51,332 nt of DNA from Burkholderia sp. (GCA_030151225.1 JASLEG010000127.1:1-51332); one strand, 5' to 3'; positions 9,971 through 18,755 are shown, counted from the stretch's first letter. Made by a program: numbers and translations. The notes: generated by a model from the letters alone, not told the origin.

Positions 9971-10981
9971 TCAGCGGCCGGTCGCCGCGCGCATCGCCGG
10001 TTGCGGCGGCGGCGTGTCCTCGCGGGCGGGCGCGGCCGGCGCCTGCACCGCGGCGGCCGCCAGCAACCAGTCGGTGGTCGCGGCCGGCTGCGTGACCGGC
10101 AGCATGTGGCCGCCTTCCACGATGGTCAGCCGCGCGGCCGGCAGCTTCTGCTTGAGGCCCTCGCCGTGCCTGCTGCAGCTCAGGATCCCGTCGCCGCGGC
10201 CATACAGCACGCTGACGGGCACGCCGAGCGTCGGATAGCGGCGCTCCATCTCGGGCAGGTCCTCGGGCGCGGCCACGAGGTCCGACGAGGCCGCGTAGAA
10301 GGCCTCGGGGCGCAGCCCCATCAGGCCGCCGCCCTTGATCGGGAAGTCGCGCGGCACGGGCTCGGGCGCGAAGATCGCGTCGATCGCCTTGCGGCTCTGC
10401 AGGATCATCACCGGGATGCCGAGCGTCAGCGACGCGAAGCGGCGTACCAGCGGCGAGCGCAGCGCCAGCCCCTTGAACGCGGCCGGCGGCTCGATCTCGG
10501 CATGCGTGAGCGGCGCGATCAGCGCGATGGCGCGGATCGCGGCCGGATGGTCGAGGCCCACCGCCAGCGCGATCGCCCCGCCGAGCGAGTGCCCCACCAG
10601 CAGCGGCCGCTCGAGGCCGAGCGTCTCGATGAAGCGGGCCACGGCGCGCGCCTGGGCGTACACGTTCGCCTTCGAGCCGGGCCCGCGCGTCGAGCGGCCC
10701 GAGCCGGCGCGGTCCATCACGATCACGCGGTGCGACTGCGCGAGGCGCGGCAGGTCGAGGTAGGCGAAGTTGCGCAACTGGCCGCACAGGCCGTGCACGA
10801 TCAGGATCGGCGGGCCGCTGCCGTAGTCGACGTAATGCAGGCGGTCGCCGTCGATCTCGACGAACTTGCCCTCGGGCGGGAAGCGGCGCCGCACCTGATG
10901 CGCCGTGAACTGCGTGAACGTGAACAGCACCACGAACAGGGCTGCGACGATGAGGATCAGTTGGGCAATCACGGCATTCAC
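9971..10981 (-). CDS. Alpha/beta hydrolase, membrane-anchored
   Basis: A 336-residue alpha/beta-hydrolase. An N-terminal hydrophobic segment (about residues 4-25, VIAQLILIVAALFVVLFTF) should anchor it in the inner membrane. The fold is plain: oxyanion motif LIVHGLCG, DRAGSGRS, nucleophile elbow GHSLGG with the catalytic Ser, acid loop GRGDGIL, and the catalytic His in EGGHMLP. It is the third gene of the SDR / flavin-monooxygenase / hydrolase operon, 72 bases after the monooxygenase. In this context it could cleave the ester or lactone formed by the monooxygenase; that is inference. The proline/alanine-rich C-terminal tail is likely disordered. Confidence 0.87.
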   Translation of the reverse strand: MNAVIAQLILIVAALFVVLFTFTQFTAHQVRRRFPPEGKFVEIDGDRLHYVDYGSGPPILIVHGLCGQLRNFAYLDLPRLAQSHRVIVMDRAGSGRSTRGPGSKANVYAQARAVARFIETLGLERPLLVGHSLGGAIALAVGLDHPAAIRAIALIAPLTHAEIEPPAAFKGLALRSPLVRRFASLTLGIPVMILQSRKAIDAIFAPEPVPRDFPIKGGGLMGLRPEAFYAASSDLVAAPEDLPEMERRYPTLGVPVSVLYGRGDGILSCSRHGEGLKQKLPAARLTIVEGGHMLPVTQPAATTDWLLAAAAVQAPAAPAREDTPPPQPAMRAATGR

Positions 10982-11053
10982 CTTTCCTGTCGATGGGGGA
11001 GGGAATTCGGTCGGATCTGCGGAATGTCGAGGTGGGCGCGCCGCCTTGCCGGC

Positions 11054-12625
11054 TCAGCGCGCCGGCGTTGCCGCCGCGCTGGCCTCGGGGCGCCGCGCGA
11101 AGCGCATTGCCGCGTCCGTCACCGAGCCGAAGCGCAGCAACGCGAGATCGCGCGCGTAGTTCTGATGCGATTTCCACGGGTTGCGCGCGCCCTGTCTCGG
11201 CAGCAGCGCCGCGGCGCGCTGGATGTAGCCCGAGCTCAGGTCCACGGCGGGCGCGACTGCCATCGCGGGGTCGTCGAGCGTCGGCGTGCAGCTGTCGTAG
11301 CCGTGCGCGCGCATGTGGTTCAGCAGCCGGCACACGTACAGCGCGATCAGCTCGGCCTTGAGCGTCCACGAGGCGTTCGTGTAGCCGAACGAGGTGGCGA
11401 GGTTCGGCACGCCGCTGGCCATCATGCCCTTGTACGACACCGCCTCGCCGAAGTTCACGGCGCGTCCGTCCACGCGCAGCGCGGCGCCGCCGAGCATGCG
11501 CACGGTCAGGCCGGTGGCGCTCACCACCACGTCGGCCGCGAGCGTCTCGCCGCTCTTCAGCTGCAGGCCATCGGGCGTGAAGCGCGCGATCTCGTCGGTC
11601 ACGATCGAGGCGCTGCCGGCGCGGATCGCCTTGAACAGGTCGCCGTTCGGCACCAGGCAGAGGCGCTGGTCCCACGGCGCGTAGCGCGGCGTGAGGTGCT
11701 TCGCCACGTCGAACTGCGGGCCGAGCTGGCGGCTCGCGGCGCGCAGGATGAAGCGTCTGGTGGCGTCGGGCCGGCGCCGCGCGAGGCGATACACGTACAT
11801 CGACAGCAGCACGTTCTTGGTTCGCACCAGCCGGTGCGCGAGGCCGGCCGGCAGCCAGCGGCGCAGCCGCGCCGCGAGCTTGTCGCGGGCGGGCAGCGAC
11901 ACGATGTAGGTGGGCGAGCGCTGCAGCATCGTGACGTGCGCGGCCTGCTGCGCCATCGACGGCACCAGCGTCACGGCCGTCGCGCCGCTGCCGATCACCA
12001 CCACGCGCTTGCCCGCGTAGTCGAGGTCCCGCGGCCAGTGCTGCGGATGCACGATGCGGCCACGAAAGCTCGCCATCTCGGGCCAGCTCGGTGCGTGGCC
12101 GTTCTCGTAGTCGTAGTAACCGCTGCACATATAGAGGAAGCGGCACGAGAGGCGCAGCGCCGTCTCGCATTCCTGGCCCGGCTCGCCCTCGCTGCGCACC
12201 ACCTCCACGATCCAGCGCGCCGCGGCCGAATCCCAGTTCGCGCCGCTCACGCGGTGGCGGTAGCGGATCGCACGGTCGATGCCCGATTCGCGCGCGGTGT
12301 CGCGGATGTAGTCGAGGATCGTGGCACCGTCGGAGATCGCGTTGTCGCTGTGCCACGGCCGGAAGCTGTAGCCGAGCGTGAACATGTCGGAATCGGAGCG
12401 CACGCCGGGATAGCGGAACAGGTCCCAGGTGCCGCCCATCGAGGCGCGGCTCTCGAGGATCGCGTAGCGCGCCCACGGGCAGCGCTCGCGCAGGTGCCAG
12501 GCCGCGCCGATGCCGGACAGGCCGGCGCCGACGATCAGCACGTCGAAATCGGCGGGGCTCGCGGCCGCGTCGGCGTGGGCCTGGGCGGGCGCCGCCTGCC
12601 AGCCGGGGGAGGTGGTCGTGTTCAT
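11054..12625 (-). CDS. Baeyer-Villiger-type flavin monooxygenase
   Basis: A 523-residue class B flavoprotein monooxygenase using FAD and NADPH. The FAD-binding Rossmann motif GAGLSGIGAA is near residue 33, followed by GGTWDLFRYPGVRSDSDM, and a second nucleotide-binding motif VIGSGATAV follows the fingerprint. The family fingerprint FxGxxxHxxxWP is present as FRGRIVHPQHWP. Such enzymes turn ketones into esters or lactones, or oxidise soft heteroatoms. The start ATG overlaps the stop of the SDR gene by 4 bases (12622-12625), showing translational coupling. The SDR could supply a ketone from an alcohol and the hydrolase could open the ester, a sensible three-step degradation route, but the substrate is unknown. 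Confidence 0.93.
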   Translation of the reverse strand: MNTTTSPGWQAAPAQAHADAAASPADFDVLIVGAGLSGIGAAWHLRERCPWARYAILESRASMGGTWDLFRYPGVRSDSDMFTLGYSFRPWHSDNAISDGATILDYIRDTARESGIDRAIRYRHRVSGANWDSAAARWIVEVVRSEGEPGQECETALRLSCRFLYMCSGYYDYENGHAPSWPEMASFRGRIVHPQHWPRDLDYAGKRVVVIGSGATAVTLVPSMAQQAAHVTMLQRSPTYIVSLPARDKLAARLRRWLPAGLAHRLVRTKNVLLSMYVYRLARRRPDATRRFILRAASRQLGPQFDVAKHLTPRYAPWDQRLCLVPNGDLFKAIRAGSASIVTDEIARFTPDGLQLKSGETLAADVVVSATGLTVRMLGGAALRVDGRAVNFGEAVSYKGMMASGVPNLATSFGYTNASWTLKAELIALYVCRLLNHMRAHGYDSCTPTLDDPAMAVAPAVDLSSGYIQRAAALLPRQGARNPWKSHQNYARDLALLRFGSVTDAAMRFARRPEASAAATPAR

Positions 12626-13530
12626 GCGGCGTCCCGGGTGCGTGCGGTGGCCGTGGCGGCCGCCTGGGCGGCCTCGTGGCGTGCCAGATTTCGCTCGCGC
12701 GACTTGCGCACGAAGCGCAGCACGAAGCCCTGATAGGCCGAGCCGAACAGCCGCGCGAGGCGGTCGAGCCGCCGCGCGTCGGCGCCCACCAGCACGCGCC
12801 GCGCATTGCGCTCGACGCCGGCCAGGATCTGGCGCGCGGCCGCGTCGGCGCTGGTGGCGGTGATCAGCTTGTTGGAGGCGCGGCGATGCATGTCGGGATC
12901 CTGGCCGGTCAGCGACAGGATCCGTTCGTCGATGCGCGACGCGTTCACGATGTTGGTGGCCACGCCGCCCGGATGCACGCAGGTCGCGCTGACCGGCGCG
13001 CCCTCGAGTTCGAGCTCCATGCGCAGCGCCTCGGTGAAGCCGCGCACCGCGAACTTGCTGGCGTTGTAGGTGCTCTGGGTGGGCATCGCGATCAGCCCGA
13101 ACAGACTGGAGGTGTTGATCACGTGGCCGTCGCCCGATTCGCGCAGATACGGCAGGAAGGCCTGGGTGCCGTGCACGACGCCCCAGAAGTTGATGCCCAT
13201 GATCCATTCGAAATCCTGGATCCGCACCGTGTCGGCCGGCGCCGCCAGCGACACGCCGGCATTGTTGAAGACGAGGTTGACGCGGCCGTGCGCCTCGCGC
13301 GCGGCCTTGGCCCAGGCGAACACGGCCTCGCGCGAGGCCACGTCGAGGCGCTGCGATGTGACGCGCACGTCCTGCGCATTGCACAGCGCCACCGTCTGCG
13401 CGAGTGCGATTTCGTTGATGTCGGACAGGGCGAGATGGCAGCCCCGTCGGGCAAGCTCCACGGCGAGGCTGCGTCCCATGCCGGAGCCGGCACCGGTGAT
13501 CGCGGCCACCTTGTTCGAGAAATCCTTCAT
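12622..13530 (-). CDS. Short-chain dehydrogenase/reductase
   Basis: A 302-residue classical SDR. The NAD(P) motif TGAGSGMG is at residues 13-20, NNAG follows near residue 90, the catalytic Ser lies in NTSSLFG, and the catalytic Tyr-x-x-x-Lys reads YNASK. Asp at the end of strand beta-2 (LSDINE) favours NAD over NADP. A 50-residue extension rich in Arg and Ala follows the core. It is the first gene of the three-gene operon, with a near-consensus promoter at 13594-13622, and is divergent from the TetR regulator. Probably oxidises an alcohol to the ketone used by the downstream monooxygenase (inference). Confidence 0.93.
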   Translation of the reverse strand: MKDFSNKVAAITGAGSGMGRSLAVELARRGCHLALSDINEIALAQTVALCNAQDVRVTSQRLDVASREAVFAWAKAAREAHGRVNLVFNNAGVSLAAPADTVRIQDFEWIMGINFWGVVHGTQAFLPYLRESGDGHVINTSSLFGLIAMPTQSTYNASKFAVRGFTEALRMELELEGAPVSATCVHPGGVATNIVNASRIDERILSLTGQDPDMHRRASNKLITATSADAAARQILAGVERNARRVLVGADARRLDRLARLFGSAYQGFVLRFVRKSRERNLARHEAAQAAATATARTRDAA

Positions 13531-13593
13531 CGCATGGCCTCCGGGCTTGCCGCCTCGACGAATCGCGGCTTAAATGTGGTGTTGAGCGTCACC

Positions 13594-13622
13594 AATTTAA
13601 TGATGACATTGATCGATGTCAA
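13594..13622 (-). promoter_or_regulatory. Promoter of the SDR-monooxygenase-hydrolase operon
   Basis: On the minus strand a perfect -35 (TTGACA, plus coordinates 13617-13622) and a -10 TAAATT (13594-13599) are spaced exactly 17 bases. The predicted start of transcription near 13587 leaves a leader of about 57 bases before the SDR start. Confidence 0.75.
13604..13621. promoter_or_regulatory. Palindromic operator, probable TetR site
   Basis: TGACATTGATCGATGTCA is an 18-base near-perfect palindrome (arms TGACAT/ATGTCA, GATC centre). It covers most of the -35 and spacer of the SDR operon promoter and the start region of the divergent TetR gene, the classic place for TetR repression and self-repression. 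Confidence 0.7.
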
Positions 13623-13630
13623 ATAGAGGA

Positions 13631-14308
13631 ATGGAGAAAACACTCGAAACGGGCCGCAAGGGCCGGCCCTATGGCGGCGTCGCCCACGAGGCGCGCGCGG
13701 CGGAGCGACGCGGCGCGCTGATCGCGGCGGGCACGCAGCTGTTCGGCACGCTGGGCTTCCGCAAGACCACGGTGCGCGCGATCTGCCAGGAGGCGAAGCT
13801 GAACGACCGCTACTTCTACGCGGCATTCACGGGCACCGACGCGCTGTTGCAGGCCACCTACCAGCATCACGCCGAGCGGCTGCGCGCCGCGATCGGCGCC
13901 GCGCTCGAGGCGGCCGGCGAGGGGCTCGAGGCGCGCGTCGAGGCGGGCCTGCACGCGTTCTTCGGGTTCCTGCGCGACACCTGCGCGGCGCGCGTGCTGC
14001 TGCTCGAGGTGATGGGCGTGAGCGCCGAGACCGACACGACCTATCAGCGCAACCTGCTCGAATTCGGCCGGCAGATCGTCTCGGTCGCGCGCGCGGGCGA
14101 TGCCGAAGATCCCGAGCAGCGCGCCGACGCCCGGCTGACCGGGCTCGCGCTGGTCGGTGCGATGACGAACGCGGGCGCGTCCTGGCTGCTGACCGGCTAT
14201 CGCGACTCCGAGGCGCGCATGGTGCGCAATTGCCGGCGCGTGCTGCTCGGCACGCTGGCGACCTTCGACACGGGCCCGGGGTCGGCGGGCACCGCGGCGG
14301 CGGCCTGA
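13631..14308 (+). CDS. TetR-family transcriptional regulator
   Basis: A 225-residue TetR-type regulator. The N-terminal helix-turn-helix is clear: RRGALIAAGTQLFGTLGFRKTTVRAICQEAKLNDRYFYAAFTGTDAL. The C-terminal ligand-binding domain is all-helical. It is divergent from the SDR operon with a palindrome over the shared promoter, so it probably represses that operon until a substrate-like ligand binds. Two in-frame ATGs exist, 13616 and 13631. Neither has a well-spaced ribosome-binding site; I prefer 13631 because 13616 lies inside the operator and the extra residues are unlike the family start. Confidence 0.88.
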   Translation: MEKTLETGRKGRPYGGVAHEARAAERRGALIAAGTQLFGTLGFRKTTVRAICQEAKLNDRYFYAAFTGTDALLQATYQHHAERLRAAIGAALEAAGEGLEARVEAGLHAFFGFLRDTCAARVLLLEVMGVSAETDTTYQRNLLEFGRQIVSVARAGDAEDPEQRADARLTGLALVGAMTNAGASWLLTGYRDSEARMVRNCRRVLLGTLATFDTGPGSAGTAAAA

Positions 14309-14321
14309 CCGCGCGCCGCGT

Positions 14322-15224
14322 CTAGACCGTGCCGAGCTGGGTCTTCAGCACCTCGATCACGGCCCGCACCTTGGCCGACGGATGATGCATGGACGGATAG
14401 ATCGCGTGGATGTCGGCCTTCGGCAGCGACCATTCCGGCAGGATCCGCACCAGGCGCCCGGCCGCGATGTCCTCCTCGGCCGCAAAGCTGGTGGCGGTGC
14501 CGAAGCCGCAGCCGGCCAGCAGCGCGGCGCGCACGGCCGGCGTGGAGTTCGAGCCGAAGCGGCGCCGGCAGCGCACCCGCGTGCGGCTGCCGTCGTCGCG
14601 CTGCAGTTCGAGCTCGAGCCGCTGCAGCGAGGACAGCGTCGCATACGGCCAGCCGGTCAGCTCGGCGGGCCGCTCGGGCAGGCCGAGCCGCGCGAGCGCG
14701 GCCGGGCTCGCCACCAGCCAGCGCTCGAAGCTGCCGATGCGCACCGCGCGATGATTCGAATCCGTCAGCTTGCCGAGCCGCACCGCCACGTCGATGCGCT
14801 CGGCCACGAGATCGACGAGCCGATCCTCGCAGATCAGCTCGATATCGAGATCGGGGTGCGCCGCGTTCAGCGCCACCAGCGCCGGCGCCACCACCAGCGC
14901 GCCGTAGTCGATCGGCGCGCTCACGCGCAGGCCGCCGCGCATCGGCCCGCCGCCGCGCGCGATCTCGCCGAATGCGGTCTCGGCCGTGCGCAGGATCTCG
15001 CGCGTCGCCTCGTACAGCGTCTGTCCCGCCTCCGTCACGCTGAGCCGCCGCGTGGTGCGCACCAGCAGGTTCGCGCCCGTTTCGGCCTCGAGCCGCTGCA
15101 TGTGGGTGCTGACCATCGTCTTGGCGATGCCGAGCCGCGCCGAGGCGGCCGTGAACGAGCCCGTTTCCACCACGGCGGCAAAGATCGCGAGCCGGTTCAG
15201 GTTGACGTCACGAATGTCGATCAT
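14322..15224 (-). CDS. LysR-family transcriptional regulator
   Basis: A 300-residue LysR-type regulator. The DNA-binding domain is typical: NLNRLAIFAAVVETGSFTAASARLGIAKTMVSTHMQRLEAETGANLLVRTTRRLSVTEAG, followed by the linker helix and the effector domain. This belongs to the large group of LysR proteins that sit next to glutathione S-transferase or oxidoreductase genes. The start is placed at the ATG before IDIRDVNLNR; 15 more in-frame residues upstream look non-coding. It is divergent from the glutathione S-transferase gene and convergent with tetR. Effector unknown. Confidence 0.9.
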   Translation of the reverse strand: MIDIRDVNLNRLAIFAAVVETGSFTAASARLGIAKTMVSTHMQRLEAETGANLLVRTTRRLSVTEAGQTLYEATREILRTAETAFGEIARGGGPMRGGLRVSAPIDYGALVVAPALVALNAAHPDLDIELICEDRLVDLVAERIDVAVRLGKLTDSNHRAVRIGSFERWLVASPAALARLGLPERPAELTGWPYATLSSLQRLELELQRDDGSRTRVRCRRRFGSNSTPAVRAALLAGCGFGTATSFAAEEDIAAGRLVRILPEWSLPKADIHAIYPSMHHPSAKVRAVIEVLKTQLGTV

Positions 15225-15241
15225 CTCGATTGTCCAGTTTT

Positions 15242-15270
15242 GATGGATTGTATTTCGCTGATTATCCATC
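15242..15270. promoter_or_regulatory. Inverted repeat between LysR and GST genes
   Basis: GATGGAT (about 15242-15248) and ATCCATC (about 15264-15270) form a dyad with 7-base perfect arms and a 15-base centre, just upstream of the LysR start. This is the usual position of the autoregulatory LysR site. Coordinates may be off by one. Confidence 0.5.
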
Positions 15271-15373
15271 TTTCATGAGCGGCGCGACGGCTTTAGGCTG
15301 TCGGTACGCGTTGACCGGGCGGGTTCGCCGAGCCGGTGCGGCGCCATCACAGTCACTCATGAAGGAGCTTCAC

Positions 15374-16021
15374 ATGTCGTCCACCGCCCGTTCCAAGGCC
15401 CTGCCCGCCGCCCCGATCCGCCTCTATCGCGCGCCCCTGTCGGGCCATTCGCACCGCGCCCAGCTGATGCTGTCGCTGCTCGAGCTGCCGCACGAACTCG
15501 TCGAGGTGGATCTGCGCAACGGCGGGCAGCACGCGCCCGAATTCCTCGCGCTGAACCCCTTCGCGCAGGTGCCGGTGCTGGTCGACGGCGACGTGGTGAT
15601 CGCCGATTCGACCGCGATCCTCGTCTATCTCGCGAAGCGCTACGGCGATGCGGCATGGCTGCCCGAGGATCCGGTGGGCGCGGCGCAGGTGCAGCGCTGG
15701 CTGTCGCTCGCGTCGGGCCCGATCTTCGCCGGCCCGTGCGCGGCGCGGCTCGTCACGCTGTTCGACGCGCCGTTCGATCACGCGAAGGCGGTGGCCGGCG
15801 CGGCGAAGCTGCTCGCGACGCTCGACGGCATGCTGGCCGGCCGCCGTTTCGCGCTCGGCGACACGCCCACGATCGCCGACGTGGCCGGCTATTCGTACAT
15901 CGCGCATGCGCCCGAGGGCGGCGTGACGCTCGAGCCGTTCCCGAACGTGCGTGCCTGGCTCGCGCGCATCGAGGCGCTGCCGGGCTTCGTGGCGATGCTG
16001 GCGTCGCCGGCGCTGGTCTGA
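15374..16021 (+). CDS. Glutathione S-transferase family protein
   Basis: A 215-residue cytosolic GST. The N-terminal thioredoxin-like domain shows IRLYRAPLSGHSHRAQLMLSLLELPHELVEVDL, the cis-proline motif VPVLVDGD and the glutathione gamma-glutamyl-binding DSTAILVYLAKRYG. The helical C-terminal domain has the conserved LATLDGMLAGRRFALGDTPTIADVAGYSYI (N-capping/Asp) block. A serine or cysteine catalytic residue would be expected in the SGHSHRA segment. The ATG at 15374 is preferred: GAAGGAG lies 7 bases upstream. It is divergent from the LysR gene and followed after 105 bases by the flavin/Fe-S fusion, possibly in one transcript. Substrate unknown. Confidence 0.92.
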   Translation: MSSTARSKALPAAPIRLYRAPLSGHSHRAQLMLSLLELPHELVEVDLRNGGQHAPEFLALNPFAQVPVLVDGDVVIADSTAILVYLAKRYGDAAWLPEDPVGAAQVQRWLSLASGPIFAGPCAARLVTLFDAPFDHAKAVAGAAKLLATLDGMLAGRRFALGDTPTIADVAGYSYIAHAPEGGVTLEPFPNVRAWLARIEALPGFVAMLASPALV

Positions 16022-16126
16022 GCGGGCGCTGACGCGGGGCGCCGCGGTGTCCTTGCGATCGCATCCGACGGATTCGGCGAACGGCGGGAAACGGGAAACG
16101 GGACACGGAACCAGGGAGGGCACGCG

Positions 16127-18265
16127 ATGAGCGATTCGACCACGAGCCTCGAGCGCCCCGCGCTGGCCGCGCCGCAGGCGGCCCCGGGCACGCCCGACGG
16201 CTCGCCTTTCCATGCCGGCGAGCTGGCCGTGCAGCAGCGCGCCGGCGTGAGCGAGTTCGCCGATGCGGCGGGGCGCGTCAGCATCCGCAGCTTCATGCCC
16301 GAGCAGCACCGCATTTTTTTCGCGCAACTGCCGTGGTTCGTGGTGGGCGGCGTGGATCGCGACGGCCAGCCATGGGCCACGCTGCGCACCGGCGAGCCGG
16401 GCTTCGTGAGCTCGCCCGACAACGTGACGCTGCGCGTCGCGGGCGGCGCGCAGCGCGACGATCCGCTGGCCGAGGCATGGCAGCCGGGCGCGCCGTTCGG
16501 CGGGCTCGGCATCGAGTTGCCCACCCGGCGGCGCAACCGCATCAACGGCACGGTGGCGTCGAGCGCGGCCGACGTGCTCGAGATCGCCGTGACGCAGAGC
16601 TTCGGCAACTGCCCGAAATACATCCAGCGGCGCACGCCCGAGCCGGTCGCGCCAGCCGAGCCGGCGCCGCCGCTGGTGCGCGCCGATGTGCTCGGCGAGG
16701 CCGAACGCGACTTCATCGCGCGCGCCGACACCTTCTTCGTGGCCAGCGCCAATCTCGATGCCGATGCACGGCGCGCGCGCGGCGTGGACGTCTCGCATCG
16801 CGGCGGGCCGCCCGGCTTCGTGCGCGTGGACGATGCGCGCACGCTCACGGTGCCCGATTACGCGGGCAACCGCTTCTTCAACACGCTCGGCAATTTCGCG
16901 TCGAACCCGCGCGCGGGGCTGCTGTTCGTCGACTTCGACGGCGGCGACCTGCTGTACGTGGCGGCCGATGCCGAGATCGTGTGGGACGGCCCCGAGCTCG
17001 CGCAGTTCGAGGGCGCGCAGCGGCTCGTGCGCTATCGGCTGCGCGAGGTGCGGCGCAGCACCCGGGCGCTGCCGTTCCGCTGGTCGGCGGCGGAACTCGC
17101 GCCGCAGTTCGAGCGCGAGAACGAGGCGCCGGCCGCGCCGACCGTGCCGCAGCCGGCATCCAGTCCCGCGCCCGAGGCCGGCTGGCTGCCGCTGCGCGTG
17201 GTGGCGATCCGCGACGAGGCCAGCGACGTGCGCTCCTTCCATTTCGCGCACGCCGACGGCGCGCCGCTGCCGCGCCACGACGGCGGCCAGCATCTGACGC
17301 TGCGCGTCCCGATGCCCGACGGTGCCGCGCCGCTGGTGCGCAGCTACACGCTGTCCGACGCGGCGGGCGGCCCCACCTGGCGTATCAGCGTGAAGCGCGA
17401 CGGCGTGGGTTCGTCGCGGCTGCACGATGCGCTGCGCGTGGGCGATCGCCTCGAGGCACGCGCGCCGGCCGGCACGTTCCGGCTCGAGCGTGACGGCACG
17501 CGGCCGATCGTGATGCTGTCGGCCGGCATCGGCATCACGCCGATGCTCGCGATGCTGCGCGAGCGCGCGGCCTCGGCCTCGGCCTCGACTTCTTCGGGCG
17601 CGCGCATCGCCCCGCGCGTGGCGTTCTTCCACGGCGCGCGGCGGCCCGAGGAGCGGCCGTTCACGCAGGAGCTGGCCGATTGCGCACGCCGCGATCCGAC
17701 GCTCGCGCTGCACCTGTTCGACAGCCGACCCGATGGCGACGCGCCGGCCGACGGCCATCATGCAGGACGACTGACGATCGACGCCTTGCACCGGCTGCTG
17801 CCGTTCGACACCTACGACTTCTACGTCTGCGGGCCCGGCGCGTTCATGACGGAGATGGTGGAAGGGCTGCGCGCGCTGGAGACACCCGAGGCACGGATCC
17901 ACTACGAGGCGTTCGGCCCCTCGAGCGTGCCGCGCCGTGCGCGCGCGGCGGAAGCGACACCGCAGGAAGCCTCGCCGCAGGCGCTCGCCACGGCCGTGGT
18001 CGAATTCCGCCGCGCCGGCATCACGGCCGACTGGCAGCCGGCCGACGGCTCGCTGCTCGAGCTGGCCGAGGCGCGCGGCATCGCTGCGCCGTCGAGCTGC
18101 CGCGCCGGCGCCTGCGGCACCTGCGCCGTGCGCGTGCTCGAGGGCGAGGTGCGCTATCCGCAGCCGCCCGACGCGGACGCGGGGCCGGGCCAGGCGCTGG
18201 CCTGCGTGGCGCAGCCGGCCTGCGCGGCCAATGGCGGCGCATCGCGCGTCGTGCTCGACCTCTAG
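16127..18265 (+). CDS. PNPOx-like / ferredoxin reductase / 2Fe-2S fusion oxidoreductase
   Basis: A 712-residue fusion of three electron-transfer modules. Residues about 20-320 resemble the pyridoxamine-5'-phosphate-oxidase-like FMN-binding split barrel (FFVASANLD, HRGGPPGFVRV, DYAGNRFFNTLGNFASNPRAGLLFVDF). Residues about 350-600 are a ferredoxin-NADP reductase-type unit: RSYTLSD (FAD binding, near 404), SAGIGITPMLAM (pyridine nucleotide) and YVCGPGAFM (near 565). The C terminus is a plant-type 2Fe-2S ferredoxin with Cys658, Cys663, Cys666 and Cys693 (SCRAGACGTC ... ACVAQ). NAD(P)H electrons would pass through FAD and FMN/Fe-S to an unknown acceptor. A run GEATPQEASP-like linker separates the last two parts. 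Cytoplasmic, no signal peptide. Confidence 0.9.
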   Translation: MSDSTTSLERPALAAPQAAPGTPDGSPFHAGELAVQQRAGVSEFADAAGRVSIRSFMPEQHRIFFAQLPWFVVGGVDRDGQPWATLRTGEPGFVSSPDNVTLRVAGGAQRDDPLAEAWQPGAPFGGLGIELPTRRRNRINGTVASSAADVLEIAVTQSFGNCPKYIQRRTPEPVAPAEPAPPLVRADVLGEAERDFIARADTFFVASANLDADARRARGVDVSHRGGPPGFVRVDDARTLTVPDYAGNRFFNTLGNFASNPRAGLLFVDFDGGDLLYVAADAEIVWDGPELAQFEGAQRLVRYRLREVRRSTRALPFRWSAAELAPQFERENEAPAAPTVPQPASSPAPEAGWLPLRVVAIRDEASDVRSFHFAHADGAPLPRHDGGQHLTLRVPMPDGAAPLVRSYTLSDAAGGPTWRISVKRDGVGSSRLHDALRVGDRLEARAPAGTFRLERDGTRPIVMLSAGIGITPMLAMLRERAASASASTSSGARIAPRVAFFHGARRPEERPFTQELADCARRDPTLALHLFDSRPDGDAPADGHHAGRLTIDALHRLLPFDTYDFYVCGPGAFMTEMVEGLRALETPEARIHYEAFGPSSVPRRARAAEATPQEASPQALATAVVEFRRAGITADWQPADGSLLELAEARGIAAPSSCRAGACGTCAVRVLEGEVRYPQPPDADAGPGQALACVAQPACAANGGASRVVLDL

Positions 18266-18320
18266 CCGTGGCCGGTGCGTTACGATGCGCGAGCCCCGCA
18301 ACCGCATCCGAGCCCGCACG

Positions 18321-18725
18321 ATGAACCCTGACCAAGCTGCCCTGATCGACGCCGCCATCGAGGCGCGCGAACACGCCTACGCGCCGTATTCGCGGTTCCG
18401 CGTCGGCGCGGCACTCGCCACGCACGACGGCCGGGTGTTCGCCGGCTGCAACGTGGAAAACGCGTCCTATGGCCTCTGCAACTGCGCCGAACGCACGGCG
18501 CTGTTCAGCGCGATCGCGGCCGGCTGCCGCCCCGGCGATTTCGCGGCGCTGGCCGTGGTGGGCGATACGGGAGAGAAGGACGAGCCGATCACGCCGTGCG
18601 GCGCGTGTCGTCAGGTGATGGTCGAGCTGGGCGGGACGGCGCTGCCGGTATGGCTCGCGAGCCTGCGTGGCGCGTGGCGCGACACCACGGCCGGTGACTT
18701 GCTGCCGGGCGCGTTTTCGCTGTGA
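18321..18725 (+). CDS. cdd: Cytidine deaminase
   Basis: A 134-residue homotetrameric-type cytidine deaminase that converts (deoxy)cytidine to (deoxy)uridine in pyrimidine salvage. Both zinc-site motifs are present: CAERTA (with the catalytic Glu, near residue 56) and PCGACRQ (near 93), plus the substrate-binding FRVGAAL and NVENASYGLCNCAE. Length is that of the short tetrameric class. The ATG at 18321 follows the fusion gene by 55 bases on the same strand; the longer frame upstream overlaps that gene and is a shadow. Convergent with fnr. Confidence 0.95.
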   Translation: MNPDQAALIDAAIEAREHAYAPYSRFRVGAALATHDGRVFAGCNVENASYGLCNCAERTALFSAIAAGCRPGDFAALAVVGDTGEKDEPITPCGACRQVMVELGGTALPVWLASLRGAWRDTTAGDLLPGAFSL

Positions 18726-18755
18726 CGGCGAGGCGGCGCGGCCCGGGGAAGGGCG

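Noticed and set aside
9456..12806. An open minus-strand frame of over 1,100 codons
   Set aside because: Only its last 135 codons (9456-9863) look like a protein. The rest is a GC-bias shadow of the hydrolase and monooxygenase genes.
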